64,000 bases of DNA from Pantoea phytobeneficialis (GTDB lineage Bacteria; Pseudomonadota; Gammaproteobacteria; Enterobacterales; Enterobacteriaceae), in assembly GCF_009728735.1 (NCBI RefSeq), contig NZ_CP024636.1:146572-210571 (forward strand), in the 5' to 3' direction. The position numbers were made by a program, and so were the translations under genes. Under the pieces are notes generated by a model. That model was not told where the DNA came from and searched no databases. It saw only the letters and a program-made list of their open reading frames with translations. This document shows positions 28,153-38,177 of this stretch, one piece after another. Within the stretch, counting starts at the first letter, position 1, and each line of letters begins with the position of its first letter.

Positions 28153-29448
28153 TTAACCCGAACGTTTACGGTTGTTGTTACGCGGTGCGCCACTGCGACG
28201 GTTGGTGTTATTGCCACCACGACGCGGGCCATTGCCTGAGCGGTTACGGGTCAAACGTTTCGGTGGTGGCAGGTCGTTCAACAGCGCTTCGCTATTGTAT
28301 TTGCTCACCGGGATACCGTGGCCGATATACTCTTCAATGGCTGGCAGATTCAGCGCGTACTCTTCACAGGCGAGGCTGATGGAGTGACCGCTGGCACCCG
28401 CGCGGCCGGTACGGCCAATACGGTGCACGTAATCTTCACGATCGTCGGGCAGGTCGTAGTTAAATACATGGGTTACCGCAGGGATGTGCAGACCACGAGC
28501 AGCGACATCGGTTGCTACCAGAATATCAACATCACCTTTGGTGAAATCGTCGAGAATACGCAGACGTTTTTTCTGCGCCACGTCACCGGTCAACAAGCCA
28601 ACGCGATGACCATCGGCGGCGAGATGGCCCCAGATGTCTTCACAACGGTGCTTGGTGTTAGCGAAGACGATGGCACGGTCTGGCCACTCTTCTTCCAGCA
28701 GGGTTTGCAGCAGACGCATCTTCTCTTCGTTTGAAGGATAGAAGAGTTCTTCTTTGATGCGATGGCCGGTTTTTTGCTCCGGTTCCACTTCCACATATTC
28801 GGCGTTGTTCATATGTTCGAACGCCAGTTCACGCACACGCCAGGAAAGGGTGGCGGAGAACAACATGCTCAGACGTTGCGTCGCAGGAGGAACACGGCGG
28901 AACACCCAGCGGATGTCTTTGATAAAGCCGAGATCGAACATGCGGTCAGCTTCGTCCAGCACCACCACCTGAATCGCACCCAGGTTGATATGGTTCTGTT
29001 TAGCGTAATCGATCAGGCGACCGGTGGTACCCACCAGAATATCCACGCCTTGTTCCAGCACTTTCAGCTGTTTATCGTAACCGTCGCCGCCATAGGCCAG
29101 ACCCAGCTTCAGGCCGGTGGCCTGTGCCAGCGGTTCTGCATCGGCATGGATCTGTACCGCCAGCTCGCGCGTAGGTGCCATGATCAAGGCGCGCGGCTGA
29201 TTCACCTGACGGCCTTCAGCCTCAGGATGCGTAAGAAGATGATGAAACGTTGACGTCAGGAACGCCATCGTTTTGCCGGTACCGGTTTGCGCCTGACCCG
29301 CGACGTCACGCCCTGAAAGCGTAAGAGGCAACGCGAGCGCCTGAATCGGCGTGCAGTTATGAAAGCCTTTCTTTTCAAGGGCTTCCACTACCTTTGGGTG
29401 CAGGGCGAAGTCGGAAAACTTCTGTTCTGTTAAGTGTGTTTTGCTCAT
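28153..29448 (-). CDS. rhlB: RhlB, DEAD-box RNA helicase of the degradosome
   Basis: ATP-dependent RNA helicase that unwinds structured RNA for RNase E and PNPase. 431 residues. Motifs: Q-motif [26 protein letters not shown] (I), PTRELA (Ia), DEAD (II, within VVLDEADRM), SAT (III), [13 protein letters not shown] (V) and HRIGRTGR (VI). The C-terminal tail (about 395-431) is Arg/Asn/Gly-rich, as usual, and contacts RNA. Diverges from trxA across 116 bases. Confidence 0.97.
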   Translation of the reverse strand: MSKTHLTEQKFSDFALHPKVVEALEKKGFHNCTPIQALALPLTLSGRDVAGQAQTGTGKTMAFLTSTFHHLLTHPEAEGRQVNQPRALIMAPTRELAVQIHADAEPLAQATGLKLGLAYGGDGYDKQLKVLEQGVDILVGTTGRLIDYAKQNHINLGAIQVVVLDEADRMFDLGFIKDIRWVFRRVPPATQRLSMLFSATLSWRVRELAFEHMNNAEYVEVEPEQKTGHRIKEELFYPSNEEKMRLLQTLLEEEWPDRAIVFANTKHRCEDIWGHLAADGHRVGLLTGDVAQKKRLRILDDFTKGDVDILVATDVAARGLHIPAVTHVFNYDLPDDREDYVHRIGRTGRAGASGHSISLACEEYALNLPAIEEYIGHGIPVSKYNSEALLNDLPPPKRLTRNRSGNGPRRGGNNTNRRSGAPRNNNRKRSG

Positions 29449-29564
29449 AGTGTGGTAGAATATCAGCTTACTATCGCTTTACGAAAGCGTATCCGATGAA
29501 ATAAAGTCAACCTACGTTGGTAAATATTACGCCAATTCGCCAGGCATAATCTTTGGAGTAAAAC

Positions 29565-29897
29565 ATGAGCAGCGATAAAATCGTTCACCTGACCGATGAC
29601 AGTTTCGACACCGATGTGCTGAAAGCAGACGGTGTGACACTGGTAGATTTCTGGGCTGAATGGTGTGGTCCTTGCAAAATGATCGCACCGATTCTTGATG
29701 AAGTCGCAGAAGAGTACGACGGTAAGCTCACCATCGCCAAGCTGAACATTGACGACAACCCGGGCACCGCGCCGAAGTACGGCATTCGTGGTATCCCAAC
29801 CCTGCTGCTGTTCAAAAACGGCGAGGTGGCGGCAACGAAAGTTGGCGCGCTGTCAAAAGGCCAGCTTAAAGAGTTCCTGAACGCTAACCTGGGCTAA
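29565..29897 (+). CDS. trxA: TrxA, thioredoxin 1
   Basis: General disulfide reductase for ribonucleotide reductase, PAPS reductase and many other targets. The 110-residue product carries the redox motif WCGPCK (residues 33-38) and the cis-proline loop GIPT. It is one residue longer than the E. coli protein (extra Ser at position 3). A GGAG Shine-Dalgarno precedes the ATG. The 5' spacer holds a small CGCTTT-ACG-AAAGCG palindrome at 29475-29489. Confidence 0.98.
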   Translation: MSSDKIVHLTDDSFDTDVLKADGVTLVDFWAEWCGPCKMIAPILDEVAEEYDGKLTIAKLNIDDNPGTAPKYGIRGIPTLLLFKNGEVAATKVGALSKGQLKEFLNANLG

Positions 29898-30244
29898 GCC
29901 CGGCGCGGTGTTTCGTCCGCAGTGGCGAATTTTTTCTCCACTGCTGGACGTCTCCCTTTTAGCGTGATAAGTTGTCAATACTGCATTACGCACTTACCTT
30001 GTAGTTTGCATCTAAAAGATTTCCCTTGTCAGACCCTATTCGCATTGAACGTTTTCGTGGTTTGGCAATCTGACGGCTAGTACCCCTGGCAACATTATCG
30101 ACCGTCTCCTCGCTTTCTATCGCCATCCCTGACGATATCCGTCGAGCAGAGTCGAAAAAGAGCCATTAAACAGGCATGGAATATTCGCCATACCATTCAC
30201 GACAAACATTTCGAGAATTACCCCGAGTTTAAGAACCCATCACT
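29898..30244 (+). promoter_or_regulatory. rho leader and promoter region
   Basis: This 347-base spacer contains a candidate rho promoter: TTGTCA (29972-29977), 17-base spacer, TACCTT (29995-30000). The roughly 240-base untranslated leader that follows is C-rich and G-poor in places, fitting the known autogenous attenuation of rho by Rho itself. The only ATG is at 30176; it opens an 18-codon frame ending 12 bases before rho, with poor ribosome-binding context. I could not recognise a counterpart of E. coli rhoL. Confidence 0.5.
29914..29950 (+). terminator. Hairpin after trxA
   Basis: CGTCCGCAGTGG pairs with CCACTGCTGGACG (one bulged base) around a 12-base loop, starting 16 bases after the trxA stop. 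A TCTCCCTTTT tract follows. A likely trxA terminator, although imperfect. Confidence 0.55.
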
Positions 30245-31504
30245 ATGAATCTTACCGAATTAAAGAATACGCCGGTTTCTGAGCTGATTACTCTCGGCGA
30301 AAATATGGGGCTGGAAAACCTGGCGCGTATGCGCAAGCAGGATATTATTTTCGCCATTCTGAAGCAGCACGCGAAGAGTGGCGAAGACATCTTCGGTGAT
30401 GGTGTGCTGGAGATATTGCAGGATGGATTTGGTTTCCTCCGTTCCGCAGACAGCTCCTACCTCGCCGGTCCCGACGACATCTACGTTTCTCCCAGCCAAA
30501 TTCGCCGCTTCAACCTCCGCACAGGTGACACCATCTCCGGTAAAATTCGCCCGCCGAAAGAAGGTGAGCGTTACTTTGCCCTGTTGAAGGTGAATGAAGT
30601 TAACTACGATAAGCCGGAAAACGCGCGTAGTAAGATTCTGTTCGAAAACCTTACGCCGCTGCACGCTAACAGCCGTTTGCGTATGGAGCGTGGTAATGGT
30701 TCTACTGAAGACCTGACAGCGCGTGTTCTGGATCTGGCTTCACCGATTGGTCGTGGTCAGCGTGGCTTGATCGTGGCACCGCCGAAAGCCGGTAAAACCA
30801 TGCTGTTGCAGAACATCGCCCAGAGCATCGCCTACAATCACCCGGATTGTGTGCTGATGGTGCTGCTGATTGACGAACGTCCGGAAGAAGTGACCGAGAT
30901 GCAGCGTCTGGTTAAAGGCGAAGTTATCGCATCAACCTTCGACGAACCGGCTTCCCGCCATGTGCAGGTTGCGGAAATGGTGATCGAGAAAGCCAAGCGC
31001 CTGGTTGAGCATAAAAAAGACGTCATCATTCTGCTCGACTCCATCACCCGTCTGGCTCGCGCCTACAACACCGTGGTTCCGGCCTCAGGTAAAGTACTGA
31101 CCGGTGGTGTGGACGCCAACGCCCTGCATCGTCCGAAGCGTTTCTTCGGTGCGGCGCGTAACGTGGAAGAGGGCGGCAGCCTGACCATCATCGCTACTGC
31201 GTTGGTTGATACCGGTTCGAAGATGGACGAAGTGATTTACGAAGAATTTAAAGGTACCGGCAACATGGAATTGCACCTTTCCCGTAAAATTGCGGAAAAA
31301 CGTGTGTTCCCGGCGATCGACTACAACCGTTCCGGTACCCGTAAAGAGGAACTGCTTACCACCTCTGAAGAGTTGCAGAAGATGTGGATCCTGCGCAAAA
31401 TCATCCATCCGATGGGTGAAATCGACGCGATGGAGTTCCTCATCAACAAACTGGCAATGACCAAAACCAACGACGAATTCTTCGATATGATGAAGCGTTC
31501 CTGA
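30245..31504 (+). CDS. rho: Rho, transcription termination factor
   Basis: Hexameric RNA-dependent ATPase/translocase that ends untranslated transcripts. 419 residues, exactly the E. coli length. N-terminal helical domain, the RNA-binding cold-shock-like domain with GFGFLR (about residues 60-65), Walker A APPKAGKT (about 179-186), Walker B VIILLDS (about 260-266) and Q-loop/R-loop region [23 protein letters not shown] single gene followed by two strong hairpins. Confidence 0.99.
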   Translation: MNLTELKNTPVSELITLGENMGLENLARMRKQDIIFAILKQHAKSGEDIFGDGVLEILQDGFGFLRSADSSYLAGPDDIYVSPSQIRRFNLRTGDTISGKIRPPKEGERYFALLKVNEVNYDKPENARSKILFENLTPLHANSRLRMERGNGSTEDLTARVLDLASPIGRGQRGLIVAPPKAGKTMLLQNIAQSIAYNHPDCVLMVLLIDERPEEVTEMQRLVKGEVIASTFDEPASRHVQVAEMVIEKAKRLVEHKKDVIILLDSITRLARAYNTVVPASGKVLTGGVDANALHRPKRFFGAARNVEEGGSLTIIATALVDTGSKMDEVIYEEFKGTGNMELHLSRKIAEKRVFPAIDYNRSGTRKEELLTTSEELQKMWILRKIIHPMGEIDAMEFLINKLAMTKTNDEFFDMMKRS

Positions 31505-31514
31505 CGTGTCAGTG

Positions 31515-31543
31515 GCGAAAAGTCTCTCAGACAGACTTTTCGC
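31515..31543 (+). repeat. 11-bp perfect inverted repeat after rho
   Basis: GCGAAAAGTCT and AGACTTTTCGC pair around the 7-base loop CTCAGAC, only 10 bases past the rho stop. It precedes the true terminator at 31568 and could protect the rho mRNA end or be a protein-binding site. Confidence 0.6.
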
Positions 31544-31567
31544 ACAAATTGCCAGGATTTATCGCCA

Positions 31568-31599
31568 ACGCCACGTCTTAACGTGGCGTTTTTTATTTT
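31568..31599 (+). terminator. Rho-independent terminator after rho
   Basis: ACGCCACGT-CTTA-ACGTGGCGT, a 9-bp stem with a tetraloop, followed by TTTTTATTTT. It is a strong intrinsic terminator separating rho from the enterobacterial common antigen operon. Confidence 0.92.
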
Positions 31600-31764
31600 C
31601 GGGCATTAGGATTATGCGAGCCGGGAGTATTGATAATGACTGTGGCGGAAGTGCTGGTTTTTTAACCAAACGCGCACCTCTGGAGCAGAATTAGGACTAA
31701 GGATGAACGGCAAAGGCAAAAAGTTCGCCTATTGTTGTCCACGATTTTAGCTGAGAGCGTTAAT

Positions 31765-32856
31765 GTGAATTTACTCACTATGAGTACTGAGCTTGGTTTA
31801 GTTTTTCTGTTTTCCTTAGCGTTCCTGTTTTTTGCTCGCAAAGTGGCTAAAAAAATCGGACTGGTTGACACGCCAAACTCCAGAAAACGCCATCATGGAG
31901 CGATTCCGCTCGTCGGCGGGATTTCCGTCTATGCGGGGATCTGCTTCGCGTTTCTCATTTCGAATTACTATCTCCCACATTCTTTGTTGTACCTCGGCTG
32001 CGCCGGGGTGTTGGTGTTGGTTGGCGCGCTGGACGATCGCTTCGATATCAGCGTGAAAATCCGTGCTACGGTGCAGGCTACGGTCGCGGTAGTGATGATG
32101 GCCGGAGCCAAACTCTATCTGCTTAGCCTCGGTTTTATTATCGGTCCGGTCGAACTGATTGTCGGGCCGTTTGGCTATGTACTGACGCTGTTTGCCGTTT
32201 GGGCGGCAATTAACGCCTTCAATATGGTGGATGGGATTGATGGCCTGCTGGGCGGGCTGTCGTCAGTCACCTTCGGTGCGATGGGGATCATTCTTTACTT
32301 TGACGGGCAAACCAGCCTGTCAATGTGGTGCTTTGCCATGATTGCCGCCACCATCCCCTATATCCTGCTTAACCTTGGTTTCCTCGGACGGCGTTATAAA
32401 GTGTTTATGGGTGATGCAGGCAGTACCATGATTGGTTTCACCATCATCTGGATCCTGCTGGAAACCACCCAGGGATTAAGTCATCCGATAACCCCGGTCA
32501 CCGCGTTGTGGCTGATTGCCATTCCCCTGATGGATATGGTTGCCATCATGTATCGCCGTCTGCGCAAAGGGATGAGCCCATTTTCTGCCGATCGCCAGCA
32601 TATCCATCATCTGATCATGCGTGCGGGTTTTACGTCACGACAGGCGTTCCTGTTGATTACCGTGGCGGCGGCGATTCTGGCGGGTATTGGTGTCCTCGGT
32701 GAGTATTTGGCCTTCATCCCGGAGTGGGTGATGCTGTTGTTGTTTTTGTTGGCATTTTTCTTCTATGGCTATTGCCTGAAGCACGCCTGGCGTGTGGCAC
32801 GCAAAGTTCGCCGAATCAAACGTCGCTGGCAAAGCGTTGGCGATGATAAGAAATAA
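31765..32856 (+). CDS. wecA: WecA, UDP-GlcNAc:undecaprenyl-phosphate GlcNAc-1-P transferase
   Basis: Initiates enterobacterial common antigen (and often O-antigen) synthesis by making lipid I(ECA). Polytopic membrane protein, 363 residues from the GTG start at 31765 (VNLLTMSTEL), chosen by the GAGAG Shine-Dalgarno and homology; the frame is open upstream to 31732. Signature sites: LDDRFDIS (Mg-binding DD), NMVDGIDGL, the MGDAGS loop and the carbohydrate-recognition segment DRQHIHHLIMRAGF. First gene of the wec operon. Confidence 0.97.
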   Translation: MNLLTMSTELGLVFLFSLAFLFFARKVAKKIGLVDTPNSRKRHHGAIPLVGGISVYAGICFAFLISNYYLPHSLLYLGCAGVLVLVGALDDRFDISVKIRATVQATVAVVMMAGAKLYLLSLGFIIGPVELIVGPFGYVLTLFAVWAAINAFNMVDGIDGLLGGLSSVTFGAMGIILYFDGQTSLSMWCFAMIAATIPYILLNLGFLGRRYKVFMGDAGSTMIGFTIIWILLETTQGLSHPITPVTALWLIAIPLMDMVAIMYRRLRKGMSPFSADRQHIHHLIMRAGFTSRQAFLLITVAAAILAGIGVLGEYLAFIPEWVMLLLFLLAFFFYGYCLKHAWRVARKVRRIKRRWQSVGDDKK

Positions 32857-32884
32857 ATCAGTACCCAGAAAAGGATCCCTTGTT

Positions 32885-33934
32885 ATGACCTCTGGAGTTG
32901 TGGAGAACGAACTGGATATTCGCGGCCTGTGCTGTACGCTATGGCGTGGTAAACGCTGGATCGTTGGTCTGGCGTTGCTGTTCGCGTTGCTGGCATGGCT
33001 GGTGTCTATGCTGATGAAACAGACATGGAGCACCACGGCGATCACCGATCGACCCACCGTCAACATGTTGGGGGATTACTTCGTCCAGCAGCAACTGCTC
33101 AAAAACCTTGATGTGCGTAACAACACGCTAAATCTCAGCTCGCCTGGGCCAACGGTCATGGATGATGTCTACCAGGAATTCATCATGCAACTGGCATCAT
33201 GGGACACTCGACGGGATTTCTGGTTGCAGACCGACTACTATAAAAGCCGCAAAAGCGGTAACGCCCACAAAGATGCGGCGTTACTTGATGATCAGATCAA
33301 CAATATTCAGTTCACACCTGCCGATCCGGCTCACAATACGCTGAACAGCGTCAGGCTGGTGGCCGAAAGCGCCAGTGATGCCAATAACCTGCTGCGACAG
33401 TACATTGCTTACGCCAGCGAACGGGCCGCGCGCCATTTGAATGCGGAGCTGAAAGGTGCCTGGCAGGCGCGAGCCGAACAGTTGCAGGCGCAGGTGAAGC
33501 GTCAGGAAGATGTGGCACAGGCGGTATTTGCCCGGCAGCGTCAGCGTATTGAGCAGGCGCTGAAAATCGCCAGCCAGCAAGGTATCAAAGAAAACCGCGC
33601 GCCGGTGATGGGTGAAACGCTACCGGACAGCGACCGCTTCCTGCTGGGGCAGCAAATGTTGCAGGCGCAGCTCGATACCTTGCAGGCCAGCGGTCCGGCG
33701 TACGATTTAAGCTATGATCAAAACAGAGCAATGTTGAGTACATTGCAGGCCGGGCCGCGTGTGGATAAACAGTTTCAGACCTACCGCTATCTGCGTACAC
33801 CAGAAGAACCGGTGAAGCGTGATAGCCCACGTCGGCTGTTTATGATGATCATGTGGGGCGTCATCGGCGCGCTGGTGGGAGCGGGGGTTGCATTGGTGCG
33901 CCGTCCGCGCCCGATGTCACCAACGAGTCATTGA
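32885..33934 (+). CDS. wzzE: WzzE, ECA chain-length regulator
   Basis: Polysaccharide co-polymerase that sets the modal length of ECA and assembles cyclic ECA. Start placed at 32885 ([15 protein letters not shown]) behind AAGGAT, giving 349 residues. Two membrane helices (about 27-47 and 318-338) flank a periplasmic coiled-coil domain ([19 protein letters not shown] region). The Pro-rich [12 protein letters not shown] before the second helix is the family signature. The N-terminus is shorter and unlike that of E. coli. Confidence 0.96.
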   Translation: MTSGVVENELDIRGLCCTLWRGKRWIVGLALLFALLAWLVSMLMKQTWSTTAITDRPTVNMLGDYFVQQQLLKNLDVRNNTLNLSSPGPTVMDDVYQEFIMQLASWDTRRDFWLQTDYYKSRKSGNAHKDAALLDDQINNIQFTPADPAHNTLNSVRLVAESASDANNLLRQYIAYASERAARHLNAELKGAWQARAEQLQAQVKRQEDVAQAVFARQRQRIEQALKIASQQGIKENRAPVMGETLPDSDRFLLGQQMLQAQLDTLQASGPAYDLSYDQNRAMLSTLQAGPRVDKQFQTYRYLRTPEEPVKRDSPRRLFMMIMWGVIGALVGAGVALVRRPRPMSPTSH

Positions 33935-33944
33935 GAGAAGCCGC

Positions 33945-35069
33945 GTGAAAGTTCTGACCGTATTTGGTACTCGTCCTGAGGCAATCAAAATGGCACCGCT
34001 GGTGCAAGCGCTGGCCCAGGATTCGGCGTTTGAATCGCGCCTGTGCGTCACCGCCCAGCATCGTGAAATGCTTGATCAGGTGCTTCGTTTGTTCAATCTG
34101 CAACCCGACTATGACCTCAATATCATGCGACCGGAGCAGGGGCTGACGGAAATCACCTGCCGTATTTTGCAGGGCATGAAAACCGTATTGGCCGATTTCC
34201 GTCCCGATGTGGTGCTGGTACATGGCGATACCACCACGACGCTGGCTGCCAGCCTGGCGGCGTTTTATCACCAAATCCCGGTAGGGCATGTGGAAGCCGG
34301 TCTGCGAACCGGGAATCTGATGTCGCCCTGGCCGGAAGAGGCTAACCGTACCCTGACCGGGCACCTGGCAAGTTATCACTTCACGCCAACACAAAACTCA
34401 CGAGAGAATTTGCTGCGCGAAAATCTGCCGGAACAGCGGATTTTCGTCACCGGCAATACGGTGATTGATGCCTTGTTGTGGGTGCGCGATCGCGTACTGG
34501 ACGACGCCGATCTGAACGCCCGGCTGACGGCGCATTATCCGTTCCTCGACCCGGAGAAAAAGCTGATTCTGGTCACCGGGCATCGACGGGAGAGTTTTGG
34601 CGACGGTTTTGAACGCATTTGCAGCGCGCTGGCGCAGATTGCCCGTCGGCACCCGCAGGCGCAGATCGTCTACCCGGTGCACCTCAATCCGAATGTCAGC
34701 GAGCCGGTCAATCGTATTCTGAGCGGGATCGAAAATATCGTTCTGATCGAGCCGCAGGAGTATCTGCCATTTGTCTGGTTGATGAACCGCGCATGGCTGA
34801 TCCTCACGGATTCTGGTGGTATTCAGGAAGAGGCGCCGTCACTTGGCAAACCGGTGTTGGTAATGCGAGACACCACCGAACGCCCGGAGGCGGTTGCTGC
34901 TGGTACGGTCAGGTTGGTGGGTACGGATATTGATAAAATTGTGGCAGAAGTCAGCCTGTTGCTGGACAACGATGAAGTCTGGCAGGCGATGAGCCATGCG
35001 CACAATCCTTATGGCGACGGCCAGGCCTGCGCGCGCATTTTGCAGGTTCTTAAAAATCATAGAGTTTAA
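33945..35069 (+). CDS. wecB: WecB, UDP-GlcNAc 2-epimerase
   Basis: Makes UDP-ManNAc, the first dedicated sugar nucleotide of ECA. The start is GTG 33945 ([19 protein letters not shown]) behind a GAGAGAAG Shine-Dalgarno, giving 374 residues. GT-B-fold motifs: [37 protein letters not shown] and [21 protein letters not shown]. Two bases separate its stop from the wecC ATG. Confidence 0.97.
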   Translation: MKVLTVFGTRPEAIKMAPLVQALAQDSAFESRLCVTAQHREMLDQVLRLFNLQPDYDLNIMRPEQGLTEITCRILQGMKTVLADFRPDVVLVHGDTTTTLAASLAAFYHQIPVGHVEAGLRTGNLMSPWPEEANRTLTGHLASYHFTPTQNSRENLLRENLPEQRIFVTGNTVIDALLWVRDRVLDDADLNARLTAHYPFLDPEKKLILVTGHRRESFGDGFERICSALAQIARRHPQAQIVYPVHLNPNVSEPVNRILSGIENIVLIEPQEYLPFVWLMNRAWLILTDSGGIQEEAPSLGKPVLVMRDTTERPEAVAAGTVRLVGTDIDKIVAEVSLLLDNDEVWQAMSHAHNPYGDGQACARILQVLKNHRV

Positions 35070-35071
35070 CC

Positions 35072-36331
35072 ATGAGTTTTCACACCATTTCCGTTATTGG
35101 ACTGGGTTACATTGGGCTGCCGACCGCAGCCGTTTTTGCCTCTCGGGAAATTAAAGTGGTGGGCGTTGATATCAATGCCCACGCAGTCGAAACCATCAAT
35201 CGTGGTGAAATTCACATTGTTGAACCGGAACTCGACAAGGTGGTCCACGAGGCCGTGCAGCGCGGTTTTCTGCGCGCCACGACCCAGGTGGAAGCAGCCG
35301 ATGCCTTTCTGATTGCGGTTCCCACGCCTTTTATCGGTGATCACCAGCCGGATCTCAGCTATGTCCAGGCGGCAGCGTCTTCTATCGCTCCGGTATTAAA
35401 AGCGGGCGATTTAGTGATTCTCGAATCCACTTCCCCGGTTGGGACGACGGAACAGCTGGCCGCCTGGCTGGCGGCTGCGCGTCCGGACTTGCGTTTTCCG
35501 CAGCATGGTGAGGCACCCGATATCGCCATTGCCTACTGCCCGGAGCGCGTGTTGCCTGGCAAAGTGATGGTGGAGTTGATTGAAAACGATCGCGTGATCG
35601 GTGGCATGACACCCGCTTGCTCCGCGCGTGCCAGCGAGTTGTACCGCATCTTCCTGCGTGGTGAGTGTGTAGAAACCCACGCGCGCACGGCGGAGATGTG
35701 CAAGCTGACAGAAAACAGCTTCCGTGACGTTAATATCGCGTTTGCCAATGAACTGTCACTGATCTGCGCTGAACAGGGAATTAATGTCTGGGAACTGATT
35801 GCGCTGGCGAATCGCCACCCACGCGTCAACATTCTGCAACCCGGCCCTGGTGTGGGCGGTCACTGCATTGCTGTCGATCCCTGGTTTATCGTGGCGCAAA
35901 ACCCACAGCAGGCGCGTCTGATCCGCACCGCGCGAGAAGTTAACGATGCCAAACCGCTCTGGGTTTTGGATCAGGTGAAGCAGGCGTTAGCCGAATGCCT
36001 GACCGCCAGTGGCAAACGCGCCAGCGAAGTGAGTATCGCCTGCTTTGGCCTGGCGTTTAAACCCAATATTGATGACCTGCGTGAAAGCCCGGCCATGACC
36101 GTGGCAGAACTGATTGCCGATTGGCACAGCGGCGCCACCTGGGTAGTTGAACCGCATATCAACACGATCCCTAACCGCCTGGCGGGTAAAGCTACGCTGG
36201 TAACGACCACCGAGGCACTCCAACAGGCTGATATTTTGGTGATGCTGGTTGATCACACGCCGTTCCGCGCCATTGATGCCGCGCAGGTCACGCAAGCGTG
36301 GATTGTCGATACTAAAGGGGTTTGGCGATGA
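35072..36331 (+). CDS. wecC: WecC, UDP-ManNAc dehydrogenase
   Basis: Oxidises UDP-ManNAc to UDP-ManNAcA with NAD+. 419 residues. Nucleotide-binding GLGYIGLPTA (residues 10-19), ESTSPVGTTE, the TENSFRDVNIAFANEL segment and the catalytic Cys in GVGGHCIAVDP (about residue 268). The TGA stop overlaps an ATG at 36328 that opens a 15-codon frame resembling the first residues of RffG (see next entry). In E. coli rffG and rffH come next; here they are missing. Confidence 0.97.
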   Translation: MSFHTISVIGLGYIGLPTAAVFASREIKVVGVDINAHAVETINRGEIHIVEPELDKVVHEAVQRGFLRATTQVEAADAFLIAVPTPFIGDHQPDLSYVQAAASSIAPVLKAGDLVILESTSPVGTTEQLAAWLAAARPDLRFPQHGEAPDIAIAYCPERVLPGKVMVELIENDRVIGGMTPACSARASELYRIFLRGECVETHARTAEMCKLTENSFRDVNIAFANELSLICAEQGINVWELIALANRHPRVNILQPGPGVGGHCIAVDPWFIVAQNPQQARLIRTAREVNDAKPLWVLDQVKQALAECLTASGKRASEVSIACFGLAFKPNIDDLRESPAMTVAELIADWHSGATWVVEPHINTIPNRLAGKATLVTTTEALQQADILVMLVDHTPFRAIDAAQVTQAWIVDTKGVWR

Positions 36332-36375
36332 AACACATTCTGGTCAACGACGATGTCCATCTGTGTCAGCATTAA
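36328..36375 (+). pseudogene. 15-codon remnant resembling the start of rffG
   Basis: An ATG overlapping the wecC stop (ATGA) is preceded by a good Shine-Dalgarno (AAAGGGG, 36314-36320). It encodes MKHILVNDDVHLCQH then stops. The first six residues resemble the start of RffG/RmlB dehydratases (M[RK]KILITGGAGF), and this is where rffG stands in E. coli. After GTC at 36345 the similarity ends. The simplest reading is a deletion from codon 6 or 7 of rffG through rffH to just before wecD. The surviving start may now drive coupled translation of wecD, whose own ATG at 36353 lacks a clear ribosome-binding site. Confidence 0.55.
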
Positions 36376-37060
36376 CCCACTGCCGTGGGAGAGTGGCTTC
36401 TTTAGCCTGAATACCGCGCGCCTCGAAATCGATGGCGACACACCGCTGGCGCACGCATTGCAGCAGCCCTGTGGCTTGTGGCAAATCAAGGTCGCGGCTG
36501 AACGCAACGATGTGATCGATGCCATCAGCCAGCATGGTTTTCAGTTGGTGGAAGGGGAAGCCGATCTCGCCATCAATATCAAACGTACCGAGCGGCAAAC
36601 TGGCGTGCGCATCGCGCGTGAAGCGCAGATCCCGGCATTGCGTGCCGCCGCCGGAGTGGCGTTTCGTCTGAGCCGCTTTCGTACCCCGTGGTTTAAGGCG
36701 GATGACAGCAGCCGTTTCTACGCACAGTGGATTGAGAACGCAGTACGCGGCACGTTTGATAACCAGTGCCTGATTGCCTGCGATGAACAGGGCGAATTGC
36801 AGGGTTTTGTCTCGATACGCGAGCAGGACGGTGATGCGCGCATTGGGCTGCTGGCAGTGTTGCCGGAAGCGCAGGGTAAGGGTATCGGCCAGCGCTTGCT
36901 GCTGTCGGCCGCTGACTGGGGGCGGGTGCGCCAGCTTAATCGGCTACGTGTTGCTACCCAACTCAGCAATCTGACGGCGATGCGTCTCTATTTACGCAGC
37001 GGTGCACGGCTGGAAAGCACGGCTTACTGGTTCTACAGGAACGCACATGATCCCATTTAA
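36353..37060 (+). CDS. wecD: WecD (RffC), dTDP-4-amino-4,6-dideoxygalactose acetyltransferase
   Basis: GNAT-fold enzyme that N-acetylates dTDP-Fuc4N to dTDP-Fuc4NAc. 235 residues. ATG 36353 is the only possible start, because an in-frame TGA lies at 36329. The acetyl-CoA-binding signature is LLAVLPEAQGKGIGQRLL (about residues 163-180). SRFRTPWF..DDSSRFYAQWIENAVRGTFD is characteristic. The ATG lies inside the rffG-like remnant and has no good Shine-Dalgarno. It overlaps wecE by 14 bases. Confidence 0.93.
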   Translation: MSICVSINPLPWESGFFSLNTARLEIDGDTPLAHALQQPCGLWQIKVAAERNDVIDAISQHGFQLVEGEADLAINIKRTERQTGVRIAREAQIPALRAAAGVAFRLSRFRTPWFKADDSSRFYAQWIENAVRGTFDNQCLIACDEQGELQGFVSIREQDGDARIGLLAVLPEAQGKGIGQRLLLSAADWGRVRQLNRLRVATQLSNLTAMRLYLRSGARLESTAYWFYRNAHDPI

Positions 37061-38177
37061 TGCGCCCCCGATCGTGGGCAGCGAAATTGAATATATGCAA
37101 TCGGCGATGGCCAGCGGCAAGCTCTGCGGCGATGGCGGCTTTACCCGGCGTTGCCAGCAATGGATGGAGCAGCATTTCGGCAGCAAAAAGGTTCTGCTGA
37201 CGCCTTCCTGCACGGCCTCGCTGGAGATGGCTGCGTTGCTGATTGATATCCAGCCCGGCGATGAAGTGATTATGCCGAGCTACACCTTTGTATCCACGGC
37301 CAATGCCTTTGTGCTGCGTGGTGCCACAATCGTGTTTGTGGATGTGCGTCCCGATACATTGAACATCGACGAAACCCTGATTGAAGCGGCGATCACCGAG
37401 AAAACCCGCGCTATCGTGCCAGTTCATTACGCCGGTGTGGCCTGCGAAATGGACACCATTATGGCGCTGGCGGCAAAGTATCAGCTTTACGTGATTGAAG
37501 ATGCAGCGCAGGGGGTGATGTCAAACTACAAAGGGCGTGCGCTTGGCACCATCGGTCATATTGGTTGTTTTAGCTTCCATGAAACCAAAAACTACACCGC
37601 AGGTGGTGAAGGCGGAGCTACGCTGATCAATGACGCAAAAATGGTCGAACGTGCCGAGATAATCCGGGAAAAAGGCACCAATCGTAGCCAGTTCTTTCGC
37701 GGCCAGGTGGATAAATACACCTGGCGCGACATCGGCTCCAGCTATCTGATGGCGGATTTACAGGCCGCATATCTCTGGGCGCAGCTCGAAGTGGCCGAGC
37801 ATATCAATCAGCAGCGCCTGCGCCTGTGGAATAACTATTATGCGGCGCTTCAGCCGCTGGCGGCTGCCGGACGCCTTACCTTGCCGGTGGTGCCAGGCGA
37901 CTGCCGCCACAACGCGCATATGTTTTACATCAAACTGCGTGACAGCAGCGATCGTCAGGCGCTGATCAACTGGATGAAAGAAGCCGAAATTCTCACCGTT
38001 TTTCATTACATCCCACTGCATTCATCACCGGCGGGCGCGCGTTTTGGCCGCTTCCACGGCGATGATGTTGTCACCACCCGTGAGAGCGAACGTTTGCTGC
38101 GTTTGCCACTGTTCTACAATCTGTCGGACAACAATCAGCGCACGGTGATCAATTCCCTGTTGAGCTTCTTTGCCTGA
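37047..38177 (+). CDS. wecE: WecE (RffA), dTDP-4-dehydro-6-deoxyglucose aminotransferase
   Basis: PLP-dependent sugar aminotransferase (DegT/DnrJ/EryC1 family) making dTDP-Fuc4N from dTDP-4-keto-6-deoxyglucose. Start placed at 37047 (MIPFNAPPIVGSEI), giving 376 residues as in E. coli. The PLP lysine lies in FHETKNYTAGGEGG (about residue 181). Its substrate is normally produced by RffH and RffG, which this locus lacks, so it must depend on RmlA/RmlB made elsewhere. Shares TGATG with wzxE. Confidence 0.97.
   Translation: MIPFNAPPIVGSEIEYMQSAMASGKLCGDGGFTRRCQQWMEQHFGSKKVLLTPSCTASLEMAALLIDIQPGDEVIMPSYTFVSTANAFVLRGATIVFVDVRPDTLNIDETLIEAAITEKTRAIVPVHYAGVACEMDTIMALAAKYQLYVIEDAAQGVMSNYKGRALGTIGHIGCFSFHETKNYTAGGEGGATLINDAKMVERAEIIREKGTNRSQFFRGQVDKYTWRDIGSSYLMADLQAAYLWAQLEVAEHINQQRLRLWNNYYAALQPLAAAGRLTLPVVPGDCRHNAHMFYIKLRDSSDRQALINWMKEAEILTVFHYIPLHSSPAGARFGRFHGDDVVTTRESERLLRLPLFYNLSDNNQRTVINSLLSFFA

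Noticed and set aside
26661..28232. Longer gppA start at 28232
   Set aside because: The extra 29 codons overlap the 3' end of rhlB, have low-complexity composition and no homology. The start at 28145 matches the known N-terminus.
30176..30232. 18-codon frame upstream of rho as a rhoL homologue
   Set aside because: The peptide (MEYSPYHSRQTFRELPRV) does not resemble E. coli RhoL as recalled, and the AGG is only one base from the ATG. Kept only as a remark in the rho leader entry.
36353..36400. Frameshift in wecD
   Set aside because: The two overlapping frames at the wecC-wecD junction first looked like a broken gene, but wecD from 36353 is complete with all family motifs. The other frame is better explained as an rffG remnant.
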